A stretch of DNA of 12,768 nt from Halobacteriales archaeon QH_10_70_21 (GCA_003021325.1 PXQM01000129.1:6118-18885), one strand, 5' to 3'; positions 1 to 6,943 are shown, counted from the stretch's first letter. The notes: generated from the sequence alone by a model not told the origin. Translations and numbers: made by a program.

Positions 1-19
1 TTTTCAGTCGCGAAGCCGA

Positions 20-24
20 GAGGT
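20..24 (+). promoter_or_regulatory. Ribosome binding site of pfdB
   Basis: GAGGT lies 5 bases before the ATG at 30 and fits the haloarchaeal anti-Shine-Dalgarno sequence. Most other genes here appear leaderless, so a Shine-Dalgarno site suggests that pfdB is translated from a longer mRNA beginning left of the window. No TATA box can be judged in the 29 bases available. Confidence 0.5.
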
Positions 25-29
25 AGGGT

Positions 30-422
30 ATGCAGGGTAACCTCCCGCCCGAGGCCCAGGAGAAGATAGAGGAGCTCCAGGACCTCCAGGAGACGGCACA
101 GCAGGTCGCACAGCAGAAACAGCAGGCAGAGACACAGCTCCAGGAGTCCGAGACGGCCCTGGAGACGCTGGAGGACATCGAGGGCGAGACGCAGATGTAC
201 CGCGAGGTCGGCGAGCTCCTCATCGAGACGGGGTACGACGAGGCCTACGAGGACCTCGAGGAGAAGGTCGACAGCCTCGAGGTGCGCGTCCAGACGCTCC
301 AGAAGCAGGAAGAGCGGGTCCAAGAGCAGTTCGAAGAGCTCCAGGAGGAGCTCCAGCAGATGCTGCAAGGCGCGGGCGGCGGCCCGATGGGGCCGGGCGG
401 TCCGGGCGCCGGCGGCGACTGA
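30..422 (+). CDS. pfdB: Prefoldin subunit beta
   Basis: Beta subunit of prefoldin, the hexameric (alpha2 beta4) cytosolic co-chaperone that holds unfolded proteins between coiled-coil arms and passes them to the thermosome. The 130-residue product has the family plan: an N-terminal helix rich in Gln/Glu heptads (about 8-50), the conserved hairpin segment with [10 protein letters not shown] (about 57-66), a second long coiled coil (about 72-112), and a Gly/Met/Pro-rich tail (about 113-130). Length matches archaeal prefoldin beta. The ATG at 30 is backed by a ribosome binding site and the typical N-terminus [10 protein letters not shown]. It lies 4 bases before the DUF3194 gene, so the two are co-transcribed. 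In haloarchaea this pair usually follows rpl37ae, rpoP and a KEOPS subunit gene, which would lie left of the window (inference). Confidence 0.96.
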   Translation: MQGNLPPEAQEKIEELQDLQETAQQVAQQKQQAETQLQESETALETLEDIEGETQMYREVGELLIETGYDEAYEDLEEKVDSLEVRVQTLQKQEERVQEQFEELQEELQQMLQGAGGGPMGPGGPGAGGD

Positions 423-426
423 CGGC

Positions 427-669
427 GTGCCCGACGAGCCGACCGACGAGCAGGTCGTCGAGGCCGCCTCCGACGCCGCGGAGGGCCTCGTTCTCTCGCG
501 GTACAAGCAGTCCGAGGTGCAGGACCTCGACGTGACCGTCCGGTTCGAGGACGGCACGCTCGACGTCGACGTTTACCTGAACGCGCCCGAGAACCCCGAC
601 CCCGCGGTCGTCGCGAGCGAGGCCGTCGAGGCCGCCGAGAGCGCCGTCGACGACCTCTTCGAGGACTAG
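427..669 (+). CDS. DUF3194 family protein
   Basis: Small acidic 80-residue protein of the archaeal DUF3194 family, whose genes sit directly after pfdB; its biochemical role is unknown. A helical N-terminus (about 5-25) is followed by two predicted beta strands (LDVTVRFEDG and LDVDVYLNAP, about 34-55) and a C-terminal Ala/Val/Glu helix (about 60-80). The start is GTG at 427, four bases after the pfdB stop, which implies translational coupling. The TAG stop (667-669) overlaps the stop of the convergent DUF2070 gene (666-668), so there is no room for a terminator between them. The family assignment rests on neighbourhood plus recalled sequence character. Confidence 0.85.
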   Translation: MPDEPTDEQVVEAASDAAEGLVLSRYKQSEVQDLDVTVRFEDGTLDVDVYLNAPENPDPAVVASEAVEAAESAVDDLFED

Positions 670-2438
670 GTCAGAAGCAGTATCAGCAGGCTGACGGCCA
701 TCGAGCCACCGATGACGAGAACCAGCAGCGCGCCGCCCATCTGAATCATGACGTTGGCCGTCGAGGCCAACGCCTCCGTGCGGTCGTTGCCGAACACCGT
801 CACCTCGGTTCGCTCGACGGCCATGCCGGCCTCGACGGGTTCGAGGTCCGCGACCGCCTCGTCAACGAGGTCCGCGGCCACGTCGGCGAGGTCCTCGACG
901 TCGATTTCGCCGCCGACCTGGTTGGTCGCCTCCATCGTGTTGACGACGTGGGTGTCGGTGGTCATCACCTCCGCCTCGTCGGCGTCGATGACCGCGAGCA
1001 GCTCCTCGCGGACGCCGGGGTCCATGTTGTTGCCGTCGACCAGGCAGTAGACCGTCCGCTGGGCCGTCTCGCCCTCGCCGACCTCGACGACGGCGACCCG
1101 GATGCCCAGCGGGCCGATGCCCTCCTCGGGCTCCCAGTCGGTGGGGTCCCAGGCGACGCCCATCCTGAGCGGACGGCGGTCGGCCTCGACCAGCCGCTCG
1201 CCGAGCCGGCCGGCGGCGGTCATCATGTCGAACGAGCGGCGCGACCCGGGGACGACGTGGCCCAGGTCGTCGCCGTTCAGCCCGTCGTTGCAGTTGTGGG
1301 CGTCGACGAGCATGACGTCGCCGATGCCGCCGACGCGGGCCTCGGCGGCCGTCGAGAGGCCGACCGAGAAGTCGACGTCGTCCGCGCAGCCGGGTGCGTG
1401 CGTGGCGACGACGAGGGCGTCGTCGCCGAAGGCCTGCCCGAGCAGCTTCGACTCGCCCTCCTGCTCGCGGACGCTCTCGGTCGCACGGTCCTGGTACTCG
1501 ATGCGGTCGTTGGCGCGGTCGGCGGCCGAAAGCAGGGTGTCGACCTCGCGCTCGGTGACGAGGTTGAAGTCGTGGCCGGCGGTCGCGTGCGGGGGAAACG
1601 CGAGGCCGTCGATGCTCCGGGCGACCCGCTCCGGGAGGTTGCCGCCGCCGATCTCGCCCATCGGCCCCGGGTGTATCATCGGGAGGACGAACCGGGCCTT
1701 CTCCGTGCCGTCCGCGCGGCGGACGCCCAGGACGGTGACCGGGACGACCGCCTCCTCGCCCAGTTCCCCGAAGAAGCTCTCCAGTTCGCGGCTCCCCTCG
1801 GCGATATGGCCGACGAAGCCGCGGATGAAGTCGAGGACGGAGACGCCGAGGCTGCGGCGCCACGGCCGGTCGATGGCGACGACGAAGCCGTAGACGGCGA
1901 CGGCGTAGATGCCACAGAGGACCCCGAGCACCAGGAAGTCACCGGGGCTGACGACCGCCAGTTCCGGCGGGGTTTCCGTCGTCTGCGCGAGGTAGGTGTC
2001 GACGAGCGGCCCCCCGATTTCGAGATACCGGACGGTGCCGCTGTAGACGAACGCGAGCGCGGCGGCGGTGCCCGTCTGGATGCTCGCCGGCACCGTGGCG
2101 ACGAGGAAGGGCTGTCGCGAGACGGCCACGATGACGAACAGCCGGAGGGCGAAGACCGACGCCAGCCCGACGACGAGGGCGTCGAAGACGAAGTCCTGCC
2201 AGAAGCCGACGACCGCTGCGACGGCGGCCCCGGCGACGAGGAAGACGACGAGGACGACCTCGCAGACCAGCGCCAGCAGCGCCGAGCGGTTGTAGGCGTC
2301 GAGGACGAACCGGGAGTCGAAGGCGCCGATGCCGGCGACGGCCGCGATGAGCAGTGCCGCAAGGAGGCTTATCGACCAGTCGGGCGTCCGGAACACGAAC
2401 CGGGACAGCGCCGCCAGGTCGCCCTGCGACTGCGTCAT
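666..2438 (-). CDS. DUF2070 family membrane protein
   Basis: Archaeal integral membrane protein of family DUF2070, 590 residues, function unproven. The N-terminal third holds about six or seven hydrophobic segments (roughly 20-190). A large soluble domain follows (about 220-555), and one C-terminal transmembrane helix (about 566-588) closes the protein. The soluble domain carries conserved His/Asp/Asn motifs: HPGPMGEIGGGNLP, HATAGHDFNL, DAHNCNDG and TTDTHVVN. These resemble a metal-binding active site, but that is inference. The reading frame is intact over 1.77 kb, in contrast to several neighbours. The ATG at 2438 is chosen because an A/T box lies about 29 bases upstream, as for a leaderless mRNA. 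The gene converges on the pfdB operon. Antisense frames over it are GC-rich shadows. Confidence 0.9.
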   Translation of the reverse strand: MTQSQGDLAALSRFVFRTPDWSISLLAALLIAAVAGIGAFDSRFVLDAYNRSALLALVCEVVLVVFLVAGAAVAAVVGFWQDFVFDALVVGLASVFALRLFVIVAVSRQPFLVATVPASIQTGTAAALAFVYSGTVRYLEIGGPLVDTYLAQTTETPPELAVVSPGDFLVLGVLCGIYAVAVYGFVVAIDRPWRRSLGVSVLDFIRGFVGHIAEGSRELESFFGELGEEAVVPVTVLGVRRADGTEKARFVLPMIHPGPMGEIGGGNLPERVARSIDGLAFPPHATAGHDFNLVTEREVDTLLSAADRANDRIEYQDRATESVREQEGESKLLGQAFGDDALVVATHAPGCADDVDFSVGLSTAAEARVGGIGDVMLVDAHNCNDGLNGDDLGHVVPGSRRSFDMMTAAGRLGERLVEADRRPLRMGVAWDPTDWEPEEGIGPLGIRVAVVEVGEGETAQRTVYCLVDGNNMDPGVREELLAVIDADEAEVMTTDTHVVNTMEATNQVGGEIDVEDLADVAADLVDEAVADLEPVEAGMAVERTEVTVFGNDRTEALASTANVMIQMGGALLVLVIGGSMAVSLLILLLT

Positions 2439-2463
2439 TGTAGACTCGACCGACCCCGAGGGG

Positions 2464-2471
2464 GTTAAAAG
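2464..2471 (-). promoter_or_regulatory. TATA-like box of DUF2070 gene
   Basis: On the minus strand CTTTTAAC stands out in GC-rich DNA and is centred about 29 bases before the ATG at 2438, the spacing expected for a leaderless haloarchaeal transcript. Confidence 0.5.
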
Positions 2472-2483
2472 ACTCGGGACGAC

Positions 2484-2952
2484 CTACGGGCGGACGGTCG
2501 CGTACGGTGCGGTGGCGGCGACGAGCGTCGCACCGGCGACCAGCAGCGCGAGGAAGCCGACGACATCGCGCCGCCCCGGCGCCGGCGCGCCGCGACGGAC
2601 CCGGGCGTCGGCGACGCCGACCACGAACCCGACCAGGATGGCGACGAGGCCGAGTCCGAGCCCGCTCCCGAGGTGGTAGTACACCTCCCGGACCGGCGCC
2701 GACGCCGAGAGCGTCCCAGCGATTCCCGCGCCGACCGCCGGACCCAGGCCGGAGAGGAGCGCCCTCAAGACGCTCCCGCGCCGCCGGGCGACGAGACACG
2801 CCGCAGCGAGCGCGCCGAGCAGCGACAGGACGACCAGGGCGGTGCCGACACGCCGGGGCAAGGAACGCCGACAGCAGCACGAGGACGAACCCGGAGAGCG
2901 CGACCAGCCGGAGCGACAGCCACCCCTCGAGGCCGCCCGCGTTGGAGGACAT
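2484..2952 (-). CDS. Small multi-pass membrane protein (frameshifted)
   Basis: I do not recognise the family. Read as one gene it is a membrane protein of about 155 residues with four or five hydrophobic segments rich in Ala, Leu, Val and Gly. The start MSSNAGGLEG (ATG at 2952) and the first hydrophobic helix run to about 2862. The frame then fails, and hydrophobic sequence continues one base over, from PRRVGTALVV (2858) to the stop at 2484. One extra base (or two missing) in the C/G run near 2855-2866 explains the break. A TATA-like box near 2977-2986 supports the start at 2952. The alternative is a shorter protein starting at TTG 2861, but that would leave the promoter and the first helix unexplained. 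The gene lies just upstream of DUF2070 on the same strand. Confidence 0.65.
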
Positions 2953-2976
2953 GTTTCTGGCGAAAAGTAGTCGGAA

Positions 2977-2986
2977 CAAAAAACTA
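2977..2986 (-). promoter_or_regulatory. TATA-like box of the small membrane protein gene
   Basis: An A/T tract (AGTTTTTTGT on the minus strand) lies 25-34 bases upstream of the ATG at 2952. It supports that start rather than the internal TTG at 2861. Confidence 0.45.
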
Positions 2987-3007
2987 ACGGGCTGCTGTCA
3001 CGAACGG

Positions 3008-3612
3008 TCAGTCGTCGGCCCGGGAGACGGTGCTCGTCCGCCGCGTCACGGGGTCGACGTAGACCGTCAGCGCGGAGCCGTCGGCCGTGGCGTCGACGAC
3101 CCGGACGTGGCGCTGTCGCTCGACGGCGTCGATCTCGGCGTCGCGGCCCTCCCCGGCGAGCGTCTCGGCGACGATGTCGGCCGCCTCGCCCTCTCCTCGA
3201 CGGTCTCGCCGGTCTCGGGGAGCCGGACGGTCATGACCGGCCGTTCGGCGTGCCGGACGACCGTCTCGGCGACGCTCCCGATGAGCCGGCGTTCGATGCC
3301 CGAGCGCCCGTGGGTCCCCATCACTATCAGGTCCGCGTCGACGTCCCCGGCGCAGTCGCCTTCTCTGAGCGCGGGCACCGTCTCGAGGTCGTCGGAGCGG
3401 GCCAGCTCCTCGAGGGTCTCGACCGCCCGTCTGCCGGGCTCGTGGAGCGCCTCGGTCGCGGAGTCGGTGCCGAGGACGCTCCGGAGCGAGCCGTCGACGA
3501 CGTGGAGGACGTGTACCGTCGCTCCGTACCGGTCGGCCAGGTCGAACGCCTGCATCGCGACGTGCGCCGAGCCGGTGCTCCCGTCGGTCGGAACCGGAAT
3601 GCGGTCGTACAT
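3008..3612 (-). pseudogene. UspA universal stress protein with C-terminal extension (frameshifted)
   Basis: Cytosolic nucleotide-binding stress protein. The N-terminus MYDRIPVPTDGS and the ATP-binding signature G-2x-G-9x-GS (GTHGRSGIERRLIGS) mark an ATP-binding type UspA domain covering about residues 1-130. After ETGETVEE (about 3190) the frame turns into Arg/Ser-rich noise. One base over, an acidic reading continues from GEAADIVAE to VYVDPVTRR and stops at 3008. One missing base at about 3186-3195 restores a protein of about 200 residues with a 60-residue C-terminal domain. A second lesion is likely: between REGD and DLIVMG only seven residues remain where the family usually has about fourteen, suggesting an in-frame loss near 3335-3350. 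The ATG at 3612 has a TATA-like box 21-30 bases upstream. The UspA call is firm. Whether the lesions are biological or technical is open. Confidence 0.85.
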
Positions 3613-3632
3613 ACCGGAGAATCGACCCGCGA

Positions 3633-3642
3633 GGAAAAATAG
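3633..3642 (-). promoter_or_regulatory. TATA-like box of uspA
   Basis: Minus-strand CTATTTTTCC is 21-30 bases upstream of the ATG at 3612, consistent with a leaderless transcript. Confidence 0.5.
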
Positions 3643-3693
3643 CGCGCAGGCGGCTCCCGCGAGCGAGGAGCGACCGGAGCGTTCGAATGCGGG

Positions 3694-4214
3694 TCAGGCG
3701 GCGTTCTGGCAGACGTCGAGGAAGTTCTCGAAGACCGCCTCGCCCTCCTCGGTGTGGGCGACCTCGGGGTGCCACTGGACGCCGTAGAGGTCCCGGCCGG
3801 TGTCGCTCATCGCCTCGATGCCGCAGACCTCGCTGTGGGCGGTCCGGACGAAGCCGTCCGGGAGCTCGGTCACCTCGTCGGCGTGGCTGGCCCACACCCG
3901 CGTCTCGGGCGCCAGCGACCCCACGAGGGGGTCGTCGTCGGCCTCGATTTCGACGGTGACGTCCGCGTAGCCGCCGTAGTCGCCGGAGCCGACCGCTCCC
4001 CCGAGTTCCTCGGCGATGAGCTGCATGCCGAGACAGATGCCCAGGCGGTGCGGCCCATGTCCGGGCCGCCGGAGAGGACGACCCCGTCGGCGTCGACGTC
4101 CGCCGGCGGCGTCTCGTTGTCGACGATGTCGGTGTCGACGCCCAGGTCCCGGAGCGCCCGGTGTTCGAGGTGCGTGAACTGCCCGTGGTTGTCGACCACG
4201 ACGATTCGCGTCAT
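3694..4214 (-). pseudogene. guaAA: GMP synthase glutaminase subunit (internal deletion)
   Basis: Glutamine amidotransferase subunit of archaeal GMP synthase. It releases ammonia from glutamine for the separate PPase subunit, which converts XMP to GMP. The N-terminal part (MTRIVVVDNHGQFTH to LSGGPDM, 53 residues) is read from 4214. The rest is in another frame, from LGICLGMQLI (nucleophile Cys in GICLG) through VQWHPEV (catalytic His and Glu) to the stop at 3694. The two halves meet at about 4045-4056. By comparison with the family, about 15 residues between SGGPDM and LGICLG (the segment with GNC and a Leu/Asp/Pro stretch) are missing, with a net frame change. All catalytic residues survive. 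The ATG at 4214 has a TATA-like box at the right distance. As the gene should be essential without salvage, an assembly error is a serious alternative to true inactivation. Confidence 0.9.
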
Positions 4215-4238
4215 CAGGTGTCCGTACCGCCCGGGAGC

Positions 4239-4246
4239 GTAAAAAG
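4239..4246 (-). promoter_or_regulatory. TATA-like box of guaAA
   Basis: Minus-strand CTTTTTAC is 25-32 bases before the ATG at 4214, consistent with a leaderless mRNA. Confidence 0.5.
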
Positions 4247-4271
4247 TGTCTGAAACGCGGGCTCGCGCCCC

Positions 4272-4961
4272 TCAGGTCGACCCCGGCGTCGACCGGAGGC
4301 GGCGGCCGACCGCACGGGTGTACTTCCGGACGTACCGCTGCGTCGAGGTGGACCGGCCGACCGCTCGGGTCCGACCGGCCGCGGCCGCCTCGAGTATCTC
4401 GCCGGCGGTCGGGCTCGCCGTGCGGACCTCCACCTCGGTGTAGGCGTTACCGACGGTCGCCGGGTCGTGTGCGTCGCTGCCGCCCAGCTTCGGGTATCCG
4501 TGGCGGGTTGCGAACCTGTCGGCCCGGCGGTTCTGGAGACCCGTCATGGCCCAGGCGTTGAACACCTCGACCCCGTCGCAGTCGCCGATGTCGGCCTTGC
4601 GGACGCCGTGGCGGCTGACCTGGAACGGGTGGGGAACCACCGCGAGGCCGCCGCGGGCTCGGGTCCAGGCGACGGTCTCGTCCAGCGGGCGACCGACCTC
4701 CGGGCGGTCGCGGACCCCGAGCGCGAGGACGTGCCCGTCGGCCGTCGAGACCTCGACGCCCGGCACCACGGTCACGTTGTACCGCTCCTGGACCTCGAGG
4801 GCCCGGCGGGCGCCGACGGTCGTGTCGTGGTCGGTGATGGCGACGGCGTCGACCTCGCGGTTGTGCGCGTACGCGAGCACCTCGTGGACGGTGCCCTCGG
4901 CGTCCGGCGAGGCGTCGGTGTGGACGTGGGGGTCGAGCCGGACGGTCCTCGCGGCCGTCAT
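4272..4961 (-). CDS. PHP domain metal-dependent phosphoesterase
   Basis: Complete 229-residue PHP-domain protein of the TrpH/YciV-like group, in which two or three bound metal ions cleave phosphate esters. Metal ligands are visible in order: H12-x-H14 (DPHVHTD), the DHD at 44-46 (AITDHDTT), E70 (VPGVEVST), H111 (VVPHPF), and D163 with H165 (GGSDAH). The C-terminal 25 residues are basic. The ATG at 4961 overlaps the TGA of the upstream CDP-alcohol phosphatidyltransferase (ATGA, 4958-4961), so the two are translated together. Known relatives hydrolyse nucleoside 3',5'-bisphosphates or short RNA 5' ends. The gene pairing instead suggests a phosphatase acting on the lipid made by its partner, which is inference. 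The frame is intact. Confidence 0.9.
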   Translation of the reverse strand: MTAARTVRLDPHVHTDASPDAEGTVHEVLAYAHNREVDAVAITDHDTTVGARRALEVQERYNVTVVPGVEVSTADGHVLALGVRDRPEVGRPLDETVAWTRARGGLAVVPHPFQVSRHGVRKADIGDCDGVEVFNAWAMTGLQNRRADRFATRHGYPKLGGSDAHDPATVGNAYTEVEVRTASPTAGEILEAAAAGRTRAVGRSTSTQRYVRKYTRAVGRRLRSTPGST

Positions 4962-5662
4962 CCGACCACGCCCGTCAGCTCCGTCAGCAGGCTGAACCCG
5001 AGCGCCGCGAGGACGAAGGCGGCCGCCAGCCCGTGGCCGACGGCCGTCTTGTAGCTCCTGTACCCCGAGACCATCAGCGGACAGACGGCGACGATGGGGA
5101 CGGCCGCCATCCAGCCGGTGGACCACGGGACCGCGAGGTCGAGGTAGTACGTCAGGAGCACGACGAAGTTGAGGTGGACCACGGTGAAGCCGACGTAGTA
5201 GCTCGTCCCGTCGTTCTCGCCGAAGCCCTCGTTGGCGTGCCTGACGAGCCGGAGCCCGCCGAACGTGAGGATGGCGAAGCCGACGAGGACGGTCAGGACG
5301 GGCGACGGCGACAGCGCGACGTGGTATATCAGCGCCCCCGTCACCAGGTACGCGAACACGTCGATGAAGGAGTCGACCTGGCGCCCGAACGGCGAGGAGA
5401 TGCCCCGCTTGCGGGCGTAGTAGCCGTCGAGCTTGTCGAACAGGAACGAGCCGAACATCACGACGATGCCCCAGTTGACCTCGCCGTGCAGCAGCAGCAC
5501 GGCGCTGGACCACGCGAAGAACAGCGCGACGAGGCTGAGGTAGTCGGCGCCGGTGAGACGGCCGAGCAGCCCCATCCCGACCGCCCCTTCCCAGCGCCGC
5601 TCCGCCTGTGCGGCCAGCGCGTCCGGGACCGACCACCCGAACGGCAACCATTGGTCTGGCAT
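4958..5662 (-). CDS. CDP-alcohol phosphatidyltransferase family protein (possible archaetidylserine synthase)
   Basis: Integral membrane enzyme that transfers a phospholipid head group from or onto a CDP-activated lipid. The 234-residue product has the complete family signature DG-2x-AR-8x-G-3x-D-3x-D at D79, G80, A83, R84, G93, D97 and D101, with an extra Asp at 76; these bind metal and the CDP moiety. About six or seven transmembrane segments are visible, the first at about 41-58 and the last at about 209-228. The length and the segment HANEGFGENDG...YYVG after the fourth helix resemble PssA-like enzymes, so archaetidylserine synthase is a fair guess. A polyol- or inositol-phosphate-using enzyme cannot be excluded. 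The ATG at 5662 fits a strong TATA box at -27. It is the first gene of a two-gene unit with the PHP protein. Confidence 0.88.
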   Translation of the reverse strand: MPDQWLPFGWSVPDALAAQAERRWEGAVGMGLLGRLTGADYLSLVALFFAWSSAVLLLHGEVNWGIVVMFGSFLFDKLDGYYARKRGISSPFGRQVDSFIDVFAYLVTGALIYHVALSPSPVLTVLVGFAILTFGGLRLVRHANEGFGENDGTSYYVGFTVVHLNFVVLLTYYLDLAVPWSTGWMAAVPIVAVCPLMVSGYRSYKTAVGHGLAAAFVLAALGFSLLTELTGVVG

Positions 5663-5683
5663 AGGTGGTCAGTACTCGGGGTC

Positions 5684-5719
5684 CTATCTATATAGTTTTG
5701 TCTTATATAAATATATAAC
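5684..5719 (-). promoter_or_regulatory. Strong A/T-rich promoter region of the CDP-alcohol transferase/PHP unit
   Basis: This is the most A/T-rich stretch of the window. Two TATA-like elements stand in tandem: ACTATATAGATA at 5684-5695, 22-33 bases before the ATG at 5662, and a longer TATA/AAATATA repeat at 5703-5719, about 20 bases farther out. The nearer one fits a leaderless transcript. The distal one could be a second promoter, a regulator site, or the A/T-rich 3' end of the GNAT transcript that stops at 5765. Confidence 0.6.
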
Positions 5720-5764
5720 GGGGAACGTACCGCTACGGTCGGCTCCCGACGCGGGTGTGGCTCC

Positions 5765-6367
5765 CTACCCGTCCAGCGGCGAGCGGCGGTGGTGCTCGGC
5801 GCCGAAACAGCCGACGCTGGTGAACCGCTCGGTCGGCCGGAACCCGAGCCCGCCGAACGCCCGCCGGGAGGGAACGTTGTCGGGGGCAACGAGCGCGACG
5901 ATGCGGTCCGTCCCGAAGCCCTCCCGGGCCGCTCGTATCCCGCGGGCGACGATTGCGGTTCCGACGCCGTGGCCCCGCTCCTCCGGGACGACGTAGAGCC
6001 GCCAGAGGTACGCGCCCTCGAAGCAGAGCCGGCGGCCAAGCTCCGGCACGTAAACCGGGCGGTCGCTGAGACAGCACCAGCCGACCGGCTCCCCGGCGGC
6101 GGTCGCGACGACCAGCCGGTCGCCGGGCGCGAGCGGTGCCCCCTCGAGTCGGTCCGGCACCCAGCCGGTGGCCCCGACGACGGACGCCGTCAGGTCGTCC
6201 GGCGGGTCGGGGAGCGTGCCGGCCGCCCCAGCCGTCGGGCGTTCGAAGCGGTCCAGCTGCGCTACGAACAGCCCGGCCGCCGAGAGGCGGTCGTAGAGGC
6301 TCCGCACACGCTCGTGACGCGTGAGGCGCCACAGGCCCAGGCGTTCCACCGCGGACGCGTGTCCCAT
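5765..6367 (-). CDS. GNAT family N-acetyltransferase
   Basis: Cytosolic acetyl-CoA-dependent acetyltransferase, about 200 residues; the substrate is unknown. The GNAT fold shows in the C-terminal half: LWRLYVVPEERGHGVGTAIV (strand beta4, the R-x-x-G-x-G/A acetyl-CoA loop and helix alpha3), then a strand with IVALVAPDN, and the usual ending PSRRAFGGLGFRP. The N-terminal 60 residues, with many Arg and Leu (LWRLTRHERVRSLYDRL), are not typical of the core and may contact the substrate. I took ATG 6367 (MGHASAVERL). An in-frame GTG at 6427 is 23-30 bases from a TATA-like box and would add 20 Arg-rich residues as a leaderless product, so the start is uncertain. The gene lies upstream of the lipid unit on the same strand but has a separate promoter. 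Confidence 0.85.
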   Translation of the reverse strand: MGHASAVERLGLWRLTRHERVRSLYDRLSAAGLFVAQLDRFERPTAGAAGTLPDPPDDLTASVVGATGWVPDRLEGAPLAPGDRLVVATAAGEPVGWCCLSDRPVYVPELGRRLCFEGAYLWRLYVVPEERGHGVGTAIVARGIRAAREGFGTDRIVALVAPDNVPSRRAFGGLGFRPTERFTSVGCFGAEHHRRSPLDG

Positions 6368-6449
6368 TCGTCTCGGCGCTCGACCCCGAACCACATCGGC
6401 GTTTCGGGGGTCGACTACGTTCCTCACATGGGTCGACGTACCGCAAACC

Positions 6450-6458
6450 AACTATACC
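6450..6458. promoter_or_regulatory. TATA-like core between divergent GNAT and membrane hydrolase genes
   Basis: ACTATACC lies 23-30 bases before the ATG at 6481 on the plus strand. Read on the minus strand as GGTATAGT it lies 23-30 bases before a GTG at 6427 that is in frame with the GNAT gene. It is the only TATA-like sequence seen in the interval. Use by the plus-strand gene is likely; bidirectional use is inference. Confidence 0.45.
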
Positions 6459-6480
6459 GAGCGGCACGTAGCCCGGCTCC

Positions 6481-6908
6481 ATGATGACGACGACCCACGC
6501 CCTGTTCGGGGCGCTCGTGGGGGCGACGACGGCGACGTTCGCACCCGACCTCGCCCCGGCAGCGGTCGTCGCCGGGTTCGCCGGCGGGGCGCTCCCCGAC
6601 GCGGACCTCACTGCCTCATGGACGTCTTCGGCGGCGGCGTCGAGCTCCGGCCCTGGGAGGCGACCTCCGAGCGGGGCGTCTACAACCACGCCGGCGGCTA
6701 CTGGGTGCGGCCGCGGCGCTGGGTCCGGTACGCCGGCGCGCCCGAGGACTTCCTGCTCGCGGCCGGCTTCGCCCTGCCGGCGCTCCTCGCGACGGGCGGC
6801 CGGCTTCGGGGCGGCCTCCTGGCGGTGCTGGCCGTCTCCGGGCTGTTCGTCGCCGTTCGCCGCCGCCTGACCGGCGTCACCGAACGCCTCCTCGCCGACG
6901 GGCGCTGA
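6481..6908 (+). pseudogene. Membrane-bound metal-dependent hydrolase, YdjM/LexA-binding type (internal deletion)
   Basis: Integral membrane protein related to the PF04307 family (YdjM, annotated as a metal-dependent hydrolase; real activity unclear). The first 43 residues (MMTTTHALFG to GGALPDADL) give the conserved TTHAL start and the PDxD motif. From about 6611 the gene continues in another frame, from HCLMDVFGGG through YWVRPRRWVRY and hydrophobic segments to LLADGR and the stop at 6908. The segment expected between these, with the conserved HR...H motif and about two membrane helices (around 50 residues), is absent, and the frame changes at about 6608-6614. The remnant is about 140 residues. 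The ATG at 6481 is supported by a TATA-like box at 6451-6458. Without the His motif the product is unlikely to be active as encoded. Confidence 0.75.
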
Positions 6909-6943
6909 CCGCTCCACCTGCCGGCGAGTCATACTAGCACTTG

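Noticed and set aside
948..2468. A 506-codon open frame on the plus strand, antisense to DUF2070.
   Set aside because: Its product is a low-complexity run of Asp, Glu, Arg, Ala and Gly with no motif. It mirrors codon position bias of the DUF2070 gene, which has clear domains and a promoter.
3186..3195. Programmed ribosomal frameshifting in uspA.
   Set aside because: No slippery heptamer or downstream structure is evident, and several unrelated neighbours have similar breaks, so one common cause is simpler.
2507..3787. A 426-codon plus-strand frame across the small membrane protein and uspA.
   Set aside because: Arg/Ser/Pro-rich low complexity; it crosses several minus-strand promoters and both genes, so it is a GC-bias artefact.
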